Shown here: positions 1 to 6,051 of the stretch, piece by piece
Layout: the number at the start of each line of letters is the position of its first letter
How positions within the stretch are numbered: position 1 is the first letter of the stretch
Source of the DNA: an uncultured Eisenbergiella sp.
GTDB taxonomy: Bacteria > Bacillota > Clostridia > Lachnospirales > Lachnospiraceae
DNA: 6,236 nt
Assembly: GCA_947626725.1 (NCBI GenBank)
Contig: CANQTI010000116.1
Span: forward strand, 1-6,236
Direction: 5' to 3'
Notes under the pieces: generated by a model
Databases searched by the model: none
What the model was told of the DNA's origin: nothing
Seen by the model: only the letters and a program-made list of their open reading frames with translations
Translations under genes and position numbers: made by a program

Positions 1-2
1 CT

Positions 3-233
3 CCCGCAAAGCGGAGAGGCGGCGTGCGCAGAAGAAAGAAAGTCTGCGTATTCTGCGGCAAGGACAACGTGATCGATTATAAGGACGTGAACAAGCTGAA
101 GAGATATGTCTCCGAGAGAGGCAAGATCCTTCCCCGGAGAATCACGGGCAACTGCGCGAAGCATCAGAGAGCGCTGACCGTCGCTATCAAGAGAGCGCGT
201 CATCTGTCTCTCATGCCTTACGTGGCGGAATAA
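3..233 (+). CDS. rpsR: 30S ribosomal protein S18 (5'-partial)
   Basis: Small-subunit ribosomal protein that binds 16S rRNA on the platform with S6. The family core is recognisable: the KKVCVFCGKD start, IDYKDV, the block YVSERGKILPRRITG, then NCAKHQRAL and the ending IKRARHLSLMPYVAE. The cysteines in CVFC and NC plus the adjacent His mark the zinc-ligand (C+) form, as in many Clostridia; Bacillus S18 lacks them. A GTG at 24 could be read as a start, but the frame is open to the left edge and reads PAKRRGGV before the core. That is the usual basic N-terminal extension, so the true start lies outside the window. Arginines are often AGA, unlike the CGG/CGC-rich genes downstream, which fits codon bias in a highly expressed gene. 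It is usually the last gene of rpsF-ssb-rpsR, and the terminator right after it agrees. Confidence 0.97.
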   Translation, partial: PAKRRGGVRRRKKVCVFCGKDNVIDYKDVNKLKRYVSERGKILPRRITGNCAKHQRALTVAIKRARHLSLMPYVAE

Positions 234-260
234 AACGGATCGAACGAAAGCGGAATACGG

Positions 261-298
261 AAAAAGCGGTGCGGCCTCAGGGCAGTACCGCTTTTTTT
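261..298 (+). terminator. Intrinsic terminator after rpsR
   Basis: AAAAAGCGGT (261-270) pairs perfectly with ACCGCTTTTT (287-296). The stem continues inward with a G-U and a C-G pair, one mismatch, then GCC/GGC closing a TCAG loop. The T run spans 292-298. The A run on the left arm could let it work on the opposite strand too. It isolates the ribosomal operon from the genes that follow. Confidence 0.93.
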
Positions 299-330
299 CA
301 TGGATCGATCGCATATTTTTCGAATTTGAT

Positions 331-359
331 TTGAACTGCCCGGCATATCGGATTATAAT
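331..359 (+). promoter_or_regulatory. Sigma-A promoter of the tnp remnant / oxidoreductase operon
   Basis: The -35 box TTGAAC (331-336) and a perfect -10 box TATAAT (354-359) are separated by exactly 17 bases. Transcription would start near 366, giving a leader of about 66 bases before the ATG at 432. The promoter may have come with the insertion element or may be native; no element boundary is visible that would decide this. No other promoter was seen before the oxidoreductase gene. Confidence 0.8.
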
Positions 360-431
360 AGAAGCAGCGAAACGGAATGAGATGGACGAAAAATACGTTG
401 TTTTCAGGATGATCCCGAAGGAGAATAACCG

Positions 432-905
432 ATGATGCAGCAGACATTTTCCGATATTGAGTATTCCAATCGAAAACGGCCCACGAAGCGAGAGAGCTTT
501 CTCGACGCGATGGACCGGCTTCTTCCCTGGGACGAATGGGTGGAGATGATCAGCCCCTTTTATCCCAGGGGCAGACGGGGGCGCAAGCCCAGGGGCGCAG
601 AGATCATGCTCCGCATGTATCTGATGCAGGGATGGTTCCACCTTTCCGGCGAGGGCGTCGAAGATGCCGTTTATGACAGTTATTCCATGCGATCTTTCCT
701 GCACCTGGATTTCCTCCATGAACAGGTGCCGGATGCGACCACGCTGCTGCGGTTCCGCCGTCTGCTGAGATCCCATCGGCTGGATGAGAAAATATCAGAG
801 GAGCTGCAGACCCGGTTATCGGAACAGGGTCTGGTCCTGCATGAGGGCATGATGACGGAAGCAGGGCTGGGAAAGAAGGATCCAGGAAAACACGGCGTTT
901 CGTGA
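432..905 (+). pseudogene. Truncated IS5-family transposase, N-terminal domain only
   Basis: The 157-residue product resembles the N-terminal part (DUF772-type domain) of IS5/IS1031-group transposases. Visible family blocks are MMQQTFSDIEYSNRKRPTKR at the start, then PWDEW, the basic RGRRGRKPRG, IMLRMYLMQGWFHLS, VYDSYSMRSFL and QVPDATTLLRFRRLL. Complete members are about 300 residues or more and carry a DDE catalytic core. Here the frame ends just where the first catalytic Asp is expected: the usual G-T-I-V-D-A-T reads GMMTEAG (about residues 139-145), with Glu for Asp. The tail KKDPGKHGVS may match a block normally somewhat further on, suggesting a small internal deletion. It cannot transpose by itself. 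The start is supported by AAGGAG at 418-423, eight bases before ATG. Good codons and no internal stops leave open a retained DNA-binding role, but decay is the simpler reading. I found no terminal inverted repeats. Confidence 0.8.
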
Positions 906-909
906 GAGC

Positions 910-924
910 CGGTCCGCGGGACCG
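910..924. repeat. Short perfect inverted repeat between tnp remnant and oxidoreductase
   Basis: CGGTCC (910-915) and GGACCG (919-924) are a perfect 6-bp inverted repeat with a GCG spacer, five bases after the remnant's stop and just before the next ribosome binding site. No T run follows, so it is not a terminator. It could be an mRNA stem, a protein-binding site or scar sequence from the deleted part of the element. Confidence 0.5.
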
Positions 925-955
925 TCGACCGTAGATCACAGAGAGGGAAACGAGA

Positions 956-2056
956 ATGAAACCGTTATCTTTTATCCTTGTGGGAGCAGGCTGGAGGGCC
1001 ATGTTCTATGTCCGGATCGCGCAAAGGTATCCGGAGCTGTTCGATCTGAAATATGTGCTCTGCCGTTCGGCGGAAAAGGCGGAGCGGCTGCGGCGGGAAT
1101 ACGGCGTTCCCGCCACCGTTTCCGAGGCGGACTGTGAGGCGGCGAAGCCGGATTTCGTGGTGACGGCGGTGAGTTATGACGCTAACTTCCAGGCGGCCGT
1201 GTATTGGCTTGAAAAGGGCTTCGCCGTGCTGGCGGAGACACCGGCGGCTTCCCGCTTTGAAGATCTGGAAAGGCTTTGGGAGATGCACCGAAACGGTGCG
1301 CGCCTCATGATCGCGGAGCAGTATACCCGTTATCCGCTGCTGGCGGCGGGTCTGCGCGCGGTGCGCCAGGGACTGTTGGGCGATCCCTGTATGGCGGAGC
1401 TGTCGCTGGCCCACGATTATCACGGGATCAGCCTGATCCGCCGCATGCTGGACTGCGGTCTGGATCGGGAGCAGAACAGGGCGGCGGGACTGCCGGATGT
1501 GAGGCTGCGTGCGGAACGTTATGAATTCCCGGTATTGGAGACGGACTCCCGTTCCGGTCCCGTGACAAGTGGCAGGATGCTGCCCCGGGAGCGGGTGAGG
1601 GTGACCATGGAATTTGAAAACGGCAAGGTCGGCTTTTACGATTTCAACGGTGTGCAGTATCACACCTTTATCCGGGCCCGGCACATCAATGTGCAGGGGA
1701 CCAGGGGCGAATGGAACGATACGCTGCTCCGCTATGCGGACGCGGAGCAGAAGCCGGTGCTCCGGAAGCTTTTTCCCGAACGGATGCCGGAGTACGCCGC
1801 GCTGGATACGCCCGAGCTGAAGAAGCTCTGTGAAGACTGGAATCCTGCCGTACATATGGAAAACTGGCAGGATGAATATGCCATCGCCACGCTGCTGCTG
1901 GATATGGGAGAACTGGCACGCAGCGGGAAGGAAGGCTATCCGCTGGCGGAAGGGCTGGAGGATGCGTATCTGACGCTGCTGTTCCGGGAAGCGGTGAGCA
2001 GGCCCGGCGAGACCGTGAAGACAGAAAAAAGACCGTGGAAGACGGGGAAAATGTGA
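956..2056 (+). CDS. Gfo/Idh/MocA-family NAD(P)-dependent oxidoreductase
   Basis: A 366-residue protein of the usual family length, cytoplasmic, with no signal peptide. The N-terminal Rossmann fold (about 1-120) has the dinucleotide-binding motif GAGWRA (10-15) after a hydrophobic strand. VLAETPAA (91-98) sits where the family has E-K-P, and AEQYTRYP (120-127) follows. The C-terminal sheet domain (about 128-345) includes GLLGDP (139-144), HDYHGISLIRRML (153-165) and RHINVQGTRGEW (242-253). Such enzymes oxidise or reduce sugars and related polyols with NAD(P). The oddity is Thr95 in place of the conserved Lys of E-K-P, so ordinary dehydrogenase chemistry is uncertain. ATG at 956 follows a purine-rich AGAGGG site near 942-947. 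Eleven bases separate its stop from the next gene's preferred start, so co-transcription with the secreted hydrolase-like protein is likely. The substrate cannot be read from sequence; a sugar freed by the neighbour is an inference. Confidence 0.85.
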   Translation: MKPLSFILVGAGWRAMFYVRIAQRYPELFDLKYVLCRSAEKAERLRREYGVPATVSEADCEAAKPDFVVTAVSYDANFQAAVYWLEKGFAVLAETPAASRFEDLERLWEMHRNGARLMIAEQYTRYPLLAAGLRAVRQGLLGDPCMAELSLAHDYHGISLIRRMLDCGLDREQNRAAGLPDVRLRAERYEFPVLETDSRSGPVTSGRMLPRERVRVTMEFENGKVGFYDFNGVQYHTFIRARHINVQGTRGEWNDTLLRYADAEQKPVLRKLFPERMPEYAALDTPELKKLCEDWNPAVHMENWQDEYAIATLLLDMGELARSGKEGYPLAEGLEDAYLTLLFREAVSRPGETVKTEKRPWKTGKM

Positions 2057-2067
2057 GGAAGCACAGG

Positions 2068-3708
2068 ATGCGGAAGGCAAACGGAAAGTTTTTTGGGAGA
2101 CCTGCTGTCAGGGCAGCGGCCATGCTGATGGGGCTGGTCCTTGCTCTGTTCTGCGGCGGCAGTGCAAAAACGGTGCAGGCCGCGGGGCGGACGGTGCGGA
2201 TCGTTTCCTGCAGGATAGAAGGGGCGGAGGTGGTCTGCGAGATCGAAGCGGATCCCGTTCCGTCCAGTGACGATAAAACGTTTTACCTGTATGCGGATGA
2301 GGTTTATGAAGACGGGCCTGCCGGAGAGGTGGTCGGGAAGACAGCGGCGGGGAAGAACGCGGAGGTGCGCTTTCCCCTGGATTACGATACGGAGGGGTCC
2401 AATTTGTCCCGGAAGTTTCTGGTCTCCATGAAAAGGAACGGGCGAATGGAGCAGGTCAGCGACGAGCATTACATCACGAATCCGGAGGTGCTGGCGCCTG
2501 TGGCCGCCGAGCGTATGGACAGAGGGATCAAAGGGATCCTGCCGACCCTGGAGGGCGTCGTGTCGGGAGAACTGGAGGAGCTCGGCATCCAGCAGGTCAT
2601 CTATAATCTGTATCTGGACGATATCTGTTCGGACGAGTCGGTGCCGGACGCGATCCCTTTTGCGTATAACGACCGGACCTGGTATTTTGACAAAGATAAG
2701 ATCGAGTATTATGACGCGATGATCCGCACCTACAATGCCATGGACGTTCAGGTCACCATGGTGCTGCTGAACCGGGGCGAGGGCGAATATTCCCGGGATC
2801 TGGTGCATCCCAGAGCCTTTGGGGCCGCCTGCCCGGGATATGCGCTGAACGTGGCGCAGCCGGAGGGAACGGAGCATTTAAAGGCGATCGGCGCATTTCT
2901 CGGACGGCGTTACTGCGATGAGGAGGAGCACGGACAGATCGATAACTGGATCCTGGGAAATGAGGTCAACGCGCGGACGGAATGGTGGTATACGGATTCC
3001 AGCTCACTGGATTTCAACAGCAATATTTACGTGAAGGCGTTCCGCATCATCTATAATGAGATGAAGGCGTCCAACGCCAGCCTGCGGATTTACAATTCCA
3101 TCGATCAGGAATGGAACCGCAAATCCAATCCGGGGAGCTTTCTCGCCCGGGACTACCTGGACCGCTTTAACTACTGGATCCGGCGGGAAGGGAACATCGA
3201 CTGGGGGCTTTCCTATCACCCCTACAATTCCCCACTGACGGATCCCTATGCCTGGAATGGGCCTGCGCGCTGGGTCGGGAGCACGCTTTCCACGCCCTAC
3301 ATCACCATGCAGAATCTGGACATCCTGATCGATTATATGCACCGTCCCGAGTTCCTGAATCCGGAGGGCGAGGTTCGGAGCATTTCTCTGGCAGAGGTGG
3401 GCTATACGTCCGCTTACGGAGAGGAAAAGCAGGCCGCTTCGGTGGCTTATGGCTATCTGAAGGCGGCGTCTCTGCCCGACGTGGACGCCTTTATGCTGTT
3501 CCGGATGACGGATCATGAACAGGAAATGCAGAGCAAGCTGAACCTGGGGCTGAAGGATATCAACGGGAACCGCAAGCAGGCTTATGAAATGTACGGGAAG
3601 CTGGGGACGCCGGAGGACGCCGCGGCCAAGGCCAGGGCTTCCGAGATCATCGGCATGGATATCGATGAGATGATCGAAAAGAAGATCGTTTGGACGCGGG
3701 AAGGGTAA
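2068..3708 (+). CDS. Secreted glycoside-hydrolase-like TIM-barrel protein (DUF5722-type)
   Basis: A 546-residue exported protein from ATG 2068. That start has GAGGAA (2055-2060) seven bases upstream; GTG at 2035 or 2053 would lengthen it by 11 or 5 residues but lacks a good site. Residues 1-38 form a signal peptide: a basic stretch, a hydrophobic core AAAMLMGLVLALF (16-28) and a VQA/A cleavage site. The Cys after the core lacks a proper lipobox, so it is probably released rather than a lipoprotein. Residues about 42-140 look like a beta-sandwich module. The rest resembles a TIM barrel of clan GH-A: WILGNEVNA gives an Asn-Glu pair (298-299) as candidate acid/base, SLAEVGYTS gives Glu443 as candidate nucleophile, and SYHPYN (382-387) adds a typical active-site His. 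I recall this architecture as DUF5722, a family without an assigned substrate. It follows the Gfo/Idh gene in a probable operon. Confidence 0.82.
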   Translation: MRKANGKFFGRPAVRAAAMLMGLVLALFCGGSAKTVQAAGRTVRIVSCRIEGAEVVCEIEADPVPSSDDKTFYLYADEVYEDGPAGEVVGKTAAGKNAEVRFPLDYDTEGSNLSRKFLVSMKRNGRMEQVSDEHYITNPEVLAPVAAERMDRGIKGILPTLEGVVSGELEELGIQQVIYNLYLDDICSDESVPDAIPFAYNDRTWYFDKDKIEYYDAMIRTYNAMDVQVTMVLLNRGEGEYSRDLVHPRAFGAACPGYALNVAQPEGTEHLKAIGAFLGRRYCDEEEHGQIDNWILGNEVNARTEWWYTDSSSLDFNSNIYVKAFRIIYNEMKASNASLRIYNSIDQEWNRKSNPGSFLARDYLDRFNYWIRREGNIDWGLSYHPYNSPLTDPYAWNGPARWVGSTLSTPYITMQNLDILIDYMHRPEFLNPEGEVRSISLAEVGYTSAYGEEKQAASVAYGYLKAASLPDVDAFMLFRMTDHEQEMQSKLNLGLKDINGNRKQAYEMYGKLGTPEDAAAKARASEIIGMDIDEMIEKKIVWTREG

Positions 3709-3906
3709 AGAACGCATGGACAGAGAGACGTATCGTTTGCGGAGGAGATCAACTTGCTTTATGAATGTCTTGGGATATTCAGGAAATGAAGTCTGAAATA
3801 AAAAGCAAAATTCAGAAAGAATGAAAAAGATAAAAATATAATTTGAAAAAGAAGCAGATATCGAGTTTGCTTATGTGAAATTTTCTAATATTTATAACAT
3901 TGAGCA
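3709..3906. other. AT-rich intergenic stretch without a convincing gene
   Basis: Composition changes clearly from the GC-rich operon to A/T-rich DNA at roughly 3770. A 26-codon frame begins with ATG at 3716, but it has no good ribosome binding site and resembles nothing I know. No tRNA-like fold or repeat array was seen. It probably serves as the 3' untranslated region of the operon up to the following hairpin. Confidence 0.5.
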
Positions 3907-3940
3907 GAAAAGAGGTGATTGTTGTCAGTCACCTTTTTTC
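3907..3940 (+). terminator. Intrinsic terminator, 15-bp stem
   Basis: Bases 3907-3921 pair with 3926-3940 around a TTGT loop, with only two G-T wobbles (3919/3928 and 3912/3935). The right arm contains six Ts (3934-3939), and the matching As on the left arm make it usable from the minus strand as well. It is the first good terminator after the hydrolase-like gene, about 200 bases past its stop. Confidence 0.88.
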
Positions 3941-4190
3941 GTTGCAAGGGAAAAGGGATAGATTCTTTGAGTGTGTGAAACGGATTCTGTAAATACAGAT
4001 CTTCTATGATAATTATCAAGACTGAGAGCATGAAAAAGGCTCCCGGCCTTTGCTTTATATATACTTCAAGCATCCCCTTGCCAAACGCTTTTTCATTATG
4101 CCCAAAGAATACCGCAAGCAGAAAATCGCGATGCCGCTTTTCACCAGGCACTTGGTCAATCATTACTATATTTTGAAAAGTGGACAAACA

Positions 4191-4490
4191 ATGGGAACGA
4201 CAGCAATTTGTACGGTTACGCCTGTGACCAGGCCCAAAAGGAAGCTGATTTATCTGCCGTCACACGCGGCAACAGGCTATTTTGATTACTGTGAGGCAAT
4301 GGGGTGTGAATGGGAGGGGCTGCTGAACAGCATACCCGAAAAGTTTGACACCGCCGCCTTGATCGAGCTGCCTGATTTTCTTCAAACAGAGGGAGAGAGC
4401 AAGATCGCGTCCGGCGTCGAAGTGCCGCTGGACTACGAAAAGTCTCTGCCTGACAGCTACAGGGTCGCGATCCCTGCAATCAAAAAATAA
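4191..4490 (+). pseudogene. Remnant of a GyrI-like effector-binding domain (AraC-type regulator)
   Basis: The reading frame resembles effector-binding (GyrI-like/AraE-type) domains attached to AraC-family regulators: RKLIYLPSHAATGYFDYCEA, GCEWEGLLNSI, LIELPDFL, ASGVEVPLDYEKSLPDSYRV. Only about 100 residues match. In full-length relatives a helix-turn-helix part precedes this domain, and roughly 50-70 more residues follow the V-P-L-D-Y block. Here the frame stops directly after AIPAIKK. The next bases in other frames read YFAEPG and then DEASFIE, which looks like the expected Y-F-x-x-E-P continuation broken by small frameshifts. The frame is open upstream to a TTG at 4050, but those residues do not resemble the family. 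ATG 4191 is chosen because resemblance begins near it; no good ribosome binding site precedes it. It is probably a decayed gene that cannot regulate DNA alone. Confidence 0.6.
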
Positions 4491-4631
4491 TCGGGAACCC
4501 TATTTTGCGGAGCCGGGATGAGGCATCATTTATCGAGTAGGATACCCCATCCGTAAAGAGCCGGACGCATAAGACGCAGAGACGGTGTTTCCTTACCTTG
4601 TGATTTATCCTGACCATTCTAATCATAATAA
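4491..4631. other. Non-coding spacer before the AlbA_2 gene
   Basis: The first 60 bases or so may hold the out-of-frame tail of the GyrI-like remnant. The rest carries no open frame of note and no terminator hairpin that I can see. It ends at the inverted half-site and promoter described separately. Confidence 0.4.
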
Positions 4632-4662
4632 TTGACAAGAACGGTTAGAAAGGTTAGAATGT
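4614..4662. promoter_or_regulatory. Candidate operator: three GRTTAGAA repeats around the promoter
   Basis: GGTTAGAAAGG (4643-4653) and GGTTAGAATGT (4652-4662) are direct copies nine bases apart, covering the spacer and the -10 box. A third copy in inverse orientation, CCATTCTAATC (4614-4624), lies just upstream of the -35 box and reads GATTAGAATGG on the minus strand. The arrangement suits a repressor that blocks RNA polymerase. Self-regulation by the gene's own winged-helix protein is an inference. Confidence 0.55.
4632..4660 (+). promoter_or_regulatory. Consensus sigma-A promoter of the AlbA_2 ATPase gene
   Basis: A perfect -35 TTGACA (4632-4637), a 17-base spacer and -10 TAGAAT (4655-4660) predict a start near 4667-4668 and a leader of about 25 bases. 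The ribosome binding site GGGAGGG (4678-4684) lies seven bases before ATG 4692. A promoter this close to consensus normally needs a repressor to keep it in check, which fits the repeats overlapping it. Confidence 0.88.
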
Positions 4663-4691
4663 GGGCAGAATAGATTTGGGAGGGCGATCAA

Positions 4692-6005
4692 ATGATTTTT
4701 CAGGAAAGCGAAACAGTTGAACTGAAAGCAGTCGTGGCAGAGGATATCAAAAAAGAGATCATTGCTTTTGCAAACTGCGAAGGCGGAAAGCTGTATATCG
4801 GCGTTCGGGATGACGGAACCGTGGCTGGGCTGGATGATCCGGACGGTGCTTCCCTGCAGGTCAGCAATATGGTCCGGGACGCTGTCAAACCGGACTTAAC
4901 CATGTTTCTCCATTATGAGACTCTGACGGTGGACGGAAAGAAGATCGTCGCCATTGATATTCAGCAGGGAGCGCAGCGGCCTTATTATATCGCAAAAAAA
5001 GGGCTGCGTCCCGAAGGTGTTTATGTCCGTCAGGGGTATTCTTCTGTTCCGGCTGCCAATACGATGATCCGGCGCATGATCAAAGAAACAGATGGGGACC
5101 GCTTTGAGGAAATGCGGTCTATGGAGCAGAACCTAACCTTTGAGAAAGCTGAAAAAGAATTTGGTGATCGAAATATAAAGTTTGGGCAGGCCCAAATGAA
5201 AACACTGGGGATCATGACACAGGATGGTATTTATACGAACCTGGGTCTGCTGCTTTCCGACCAGTGCGTGCACACGGTCAAGGCGGCCGTTTTTGAAGGG
5301 ACGAATCACAACCAGTTTAAGGATCGGAAAGAATTTGCCGGCTCCTTATTCCGGCAAATGGATGAAGCTTATGATTTTATTGATTTTCGCAATCAGACCC
5401 ATTCGTCTTTCGAAAAACTGCGCCGTATCGACAGACGCGACTATCCGGAGACTGCTGTCAGGGAGGCCCTTCTGAACCTTCTGGTCCATCGTGAATATTC
5501 CTTTCGTGCCAGCAGCTTTATCAGCATTTATACAGACAGGATTGAGTTTACCTCTATTGGCGGTCTGGTAAGCGGAGTGACATTAAAAGATGTGACGATG
5601 GGCATATCTGTCTGTCGGAATGTGAAACTGGCTAATATATTTTACCGTCTGGAGTTGATCGAAGCCTATGGCACCGGAATCCTGAAAATCATGGATGCCT
5701 ACGAAGGGACCGGGCTGAAGCCGAAGATCGAAACGTCCGATAATGCGTTTAAGATCATTCTTCCAAACCTGAATACAAAGACGGAACAGGAAGGATCATA
5801 CAACGAGGATCCCAAAAGCAGTACGGAGGAAGAAAAAGTGATCGCACTGGCGAAGGAGAAGGGGAGTGTCACAAGAAAAGAAGTTGAAGTATTGTTGGGT
5901 ATCAGTCAGACGACATGCGGACGGCTGATGAAACGAATGACGGAAAACGGGCTGATCGTTCAGGAAGGAAAAGGAAAGAATACGCATTATTGCTTTCCCC
6001 GATAA
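4692..6005 (+). CDS. AlbA_2/Schlafen-domain ATP-binding protein with C-terminal winged helix
   Basis: A 437-residue cytoplasmic protein, often annotated as RecG-related or as a divergent AAA transcriptional regulator although it lacks helicase motifs. Residues about 5-125 form the AlbA_2 (Schlafen-type) DNA-binding domain, with ESETVELK (5-12), FANCEGGKLYIGVRDDG (26-42) and VYVRQGYSSVPA (110-121). Residues about 250-360 match the GHKL-like ATP-binding region of this family: YPETAVREALLNLLVHREYS (251-270) with Asn262 in the N-box position, RIEFTSIGGLVSG (283-295) and the glycine motif EAYGTGI (324-330). A charged linker follows, then a winged helix-turn-helix (about 381-436) with SVTRKEVEVLLGIS and the wing QEGKGKNTHYCF. 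Length and domain order are those of intact members. It is a single-gene unit with its own promoter and terminator. Its composition is less GC-rich than the upstream operon, hinting at transfer. Roles known or proposed for the family range from transcription control to defence; which applies here is not visible. Confidence 0.9.
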   Translation: MIFQESETVELKAVVAEDIKKEIIAFANCEGGKLYIGVRDDGTVAGLDDPDGASLQVSNMVRDAVKPDLTMFLHYETLTVDGKKIVAIDIQQGAQRPYYIAKKGLRPEGVYVRQGYSSVPAANTMIRRMIKETDGDRFEEMRSMEQNLTFEKAEKEFGDRNIKFGQAQMKTLGIMTQDGIYTNLGLLLSDQCVHTVKAAVFEGTNHNQFKDRKEFAGSLFRQMDEAYDFIDFRNQTHSSFEKLRRIDRRDYPETAVREALLNLLVHREYSFRASSFISIYTDRIEFTSIGGLVSGVTLKDVTMGISVCRNVKLANIFYRLELIEAYGTGILKIMDAYEGTGLKPKIETSDNAFKIILPNLNTKTEQEGSYNEDPKSSTEEEKVIALAKEKGSVTRKEVEVLLGISQTTCGRLMKRMTENGLIVQEGKGKNTHYCFPR

Positions 6006-6037
6006 AGCACTGACAGCATCGGCGGCCGTATAAAGGT

Positions 6038-6050
6038 GCGGAAATTCCGC
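6038..6050. repeat. Small palindrome GCGGAA-A-TTCCGC
   Basis: A perfect 6-bp inverted repeat with one central base lies between the AlbA_2 gene and the terminator. Only the outer four pairs could form a hairpin because the loop would otherwise be too small. No T run follows on the plus strand. It may add to termination from the minus strand or be chance. Confidence 0.35.
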
Positions 6051-6051
6051 G

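Noticed and set aside
24..26. GTG as the start codon of rpsR.
   Set aside because: The frame is open to the left edge and encodes the basic extension typical of S18, so this is an internal Val codon.
300..431. Search for a left terminal inverted repeat or target duplication of an IS5-type element.
   Set aside because: No sequence in this stretch has a convincing inverted partner near 905-955, so no element boundary can be claimed.
965..2080. A 371-codon minus-strand frame covering the oxidoreductase gene.
   Set aside because: It has the same shadow composition, and the plus-strand product shows clear Gfo/Idh motifs throughout.
2164..2187. Lipoprotein signal at the Cys after the hydrophobic core of the secreted protein.
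   Set aside because: The residue before Cys is Phe, which does not fit a lipobox; a VQA/A signal peptidase I site lies just after it.
1936..2877. A 313-codon minus-strand frame opposite the oxidoreductase and hydrolase genes.
   Set aside because: It is a shadow of GC-rich coding on the plus strand: rich in His, Arg and Pro, without domain motifs, and it spans two real genes.
3716..3796. A 26-codon plus-strand small ORF starting eight bases after the hydrolase-like gene.
   Set aside because: No proper Shine-Dalgarno at a useful distance, no signal peptide or membrane segment, and no resemblance to known small proteins.
3885..4187. A 100-codon minus-strand frame with the residues VPGEKRHRDFLLAVFFGH.
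   Set aside because: No ribosome binding site or family resemblance. It runs through the 15-bp terminator hairpin and overlaps the upstream part of the effector-domain frame.
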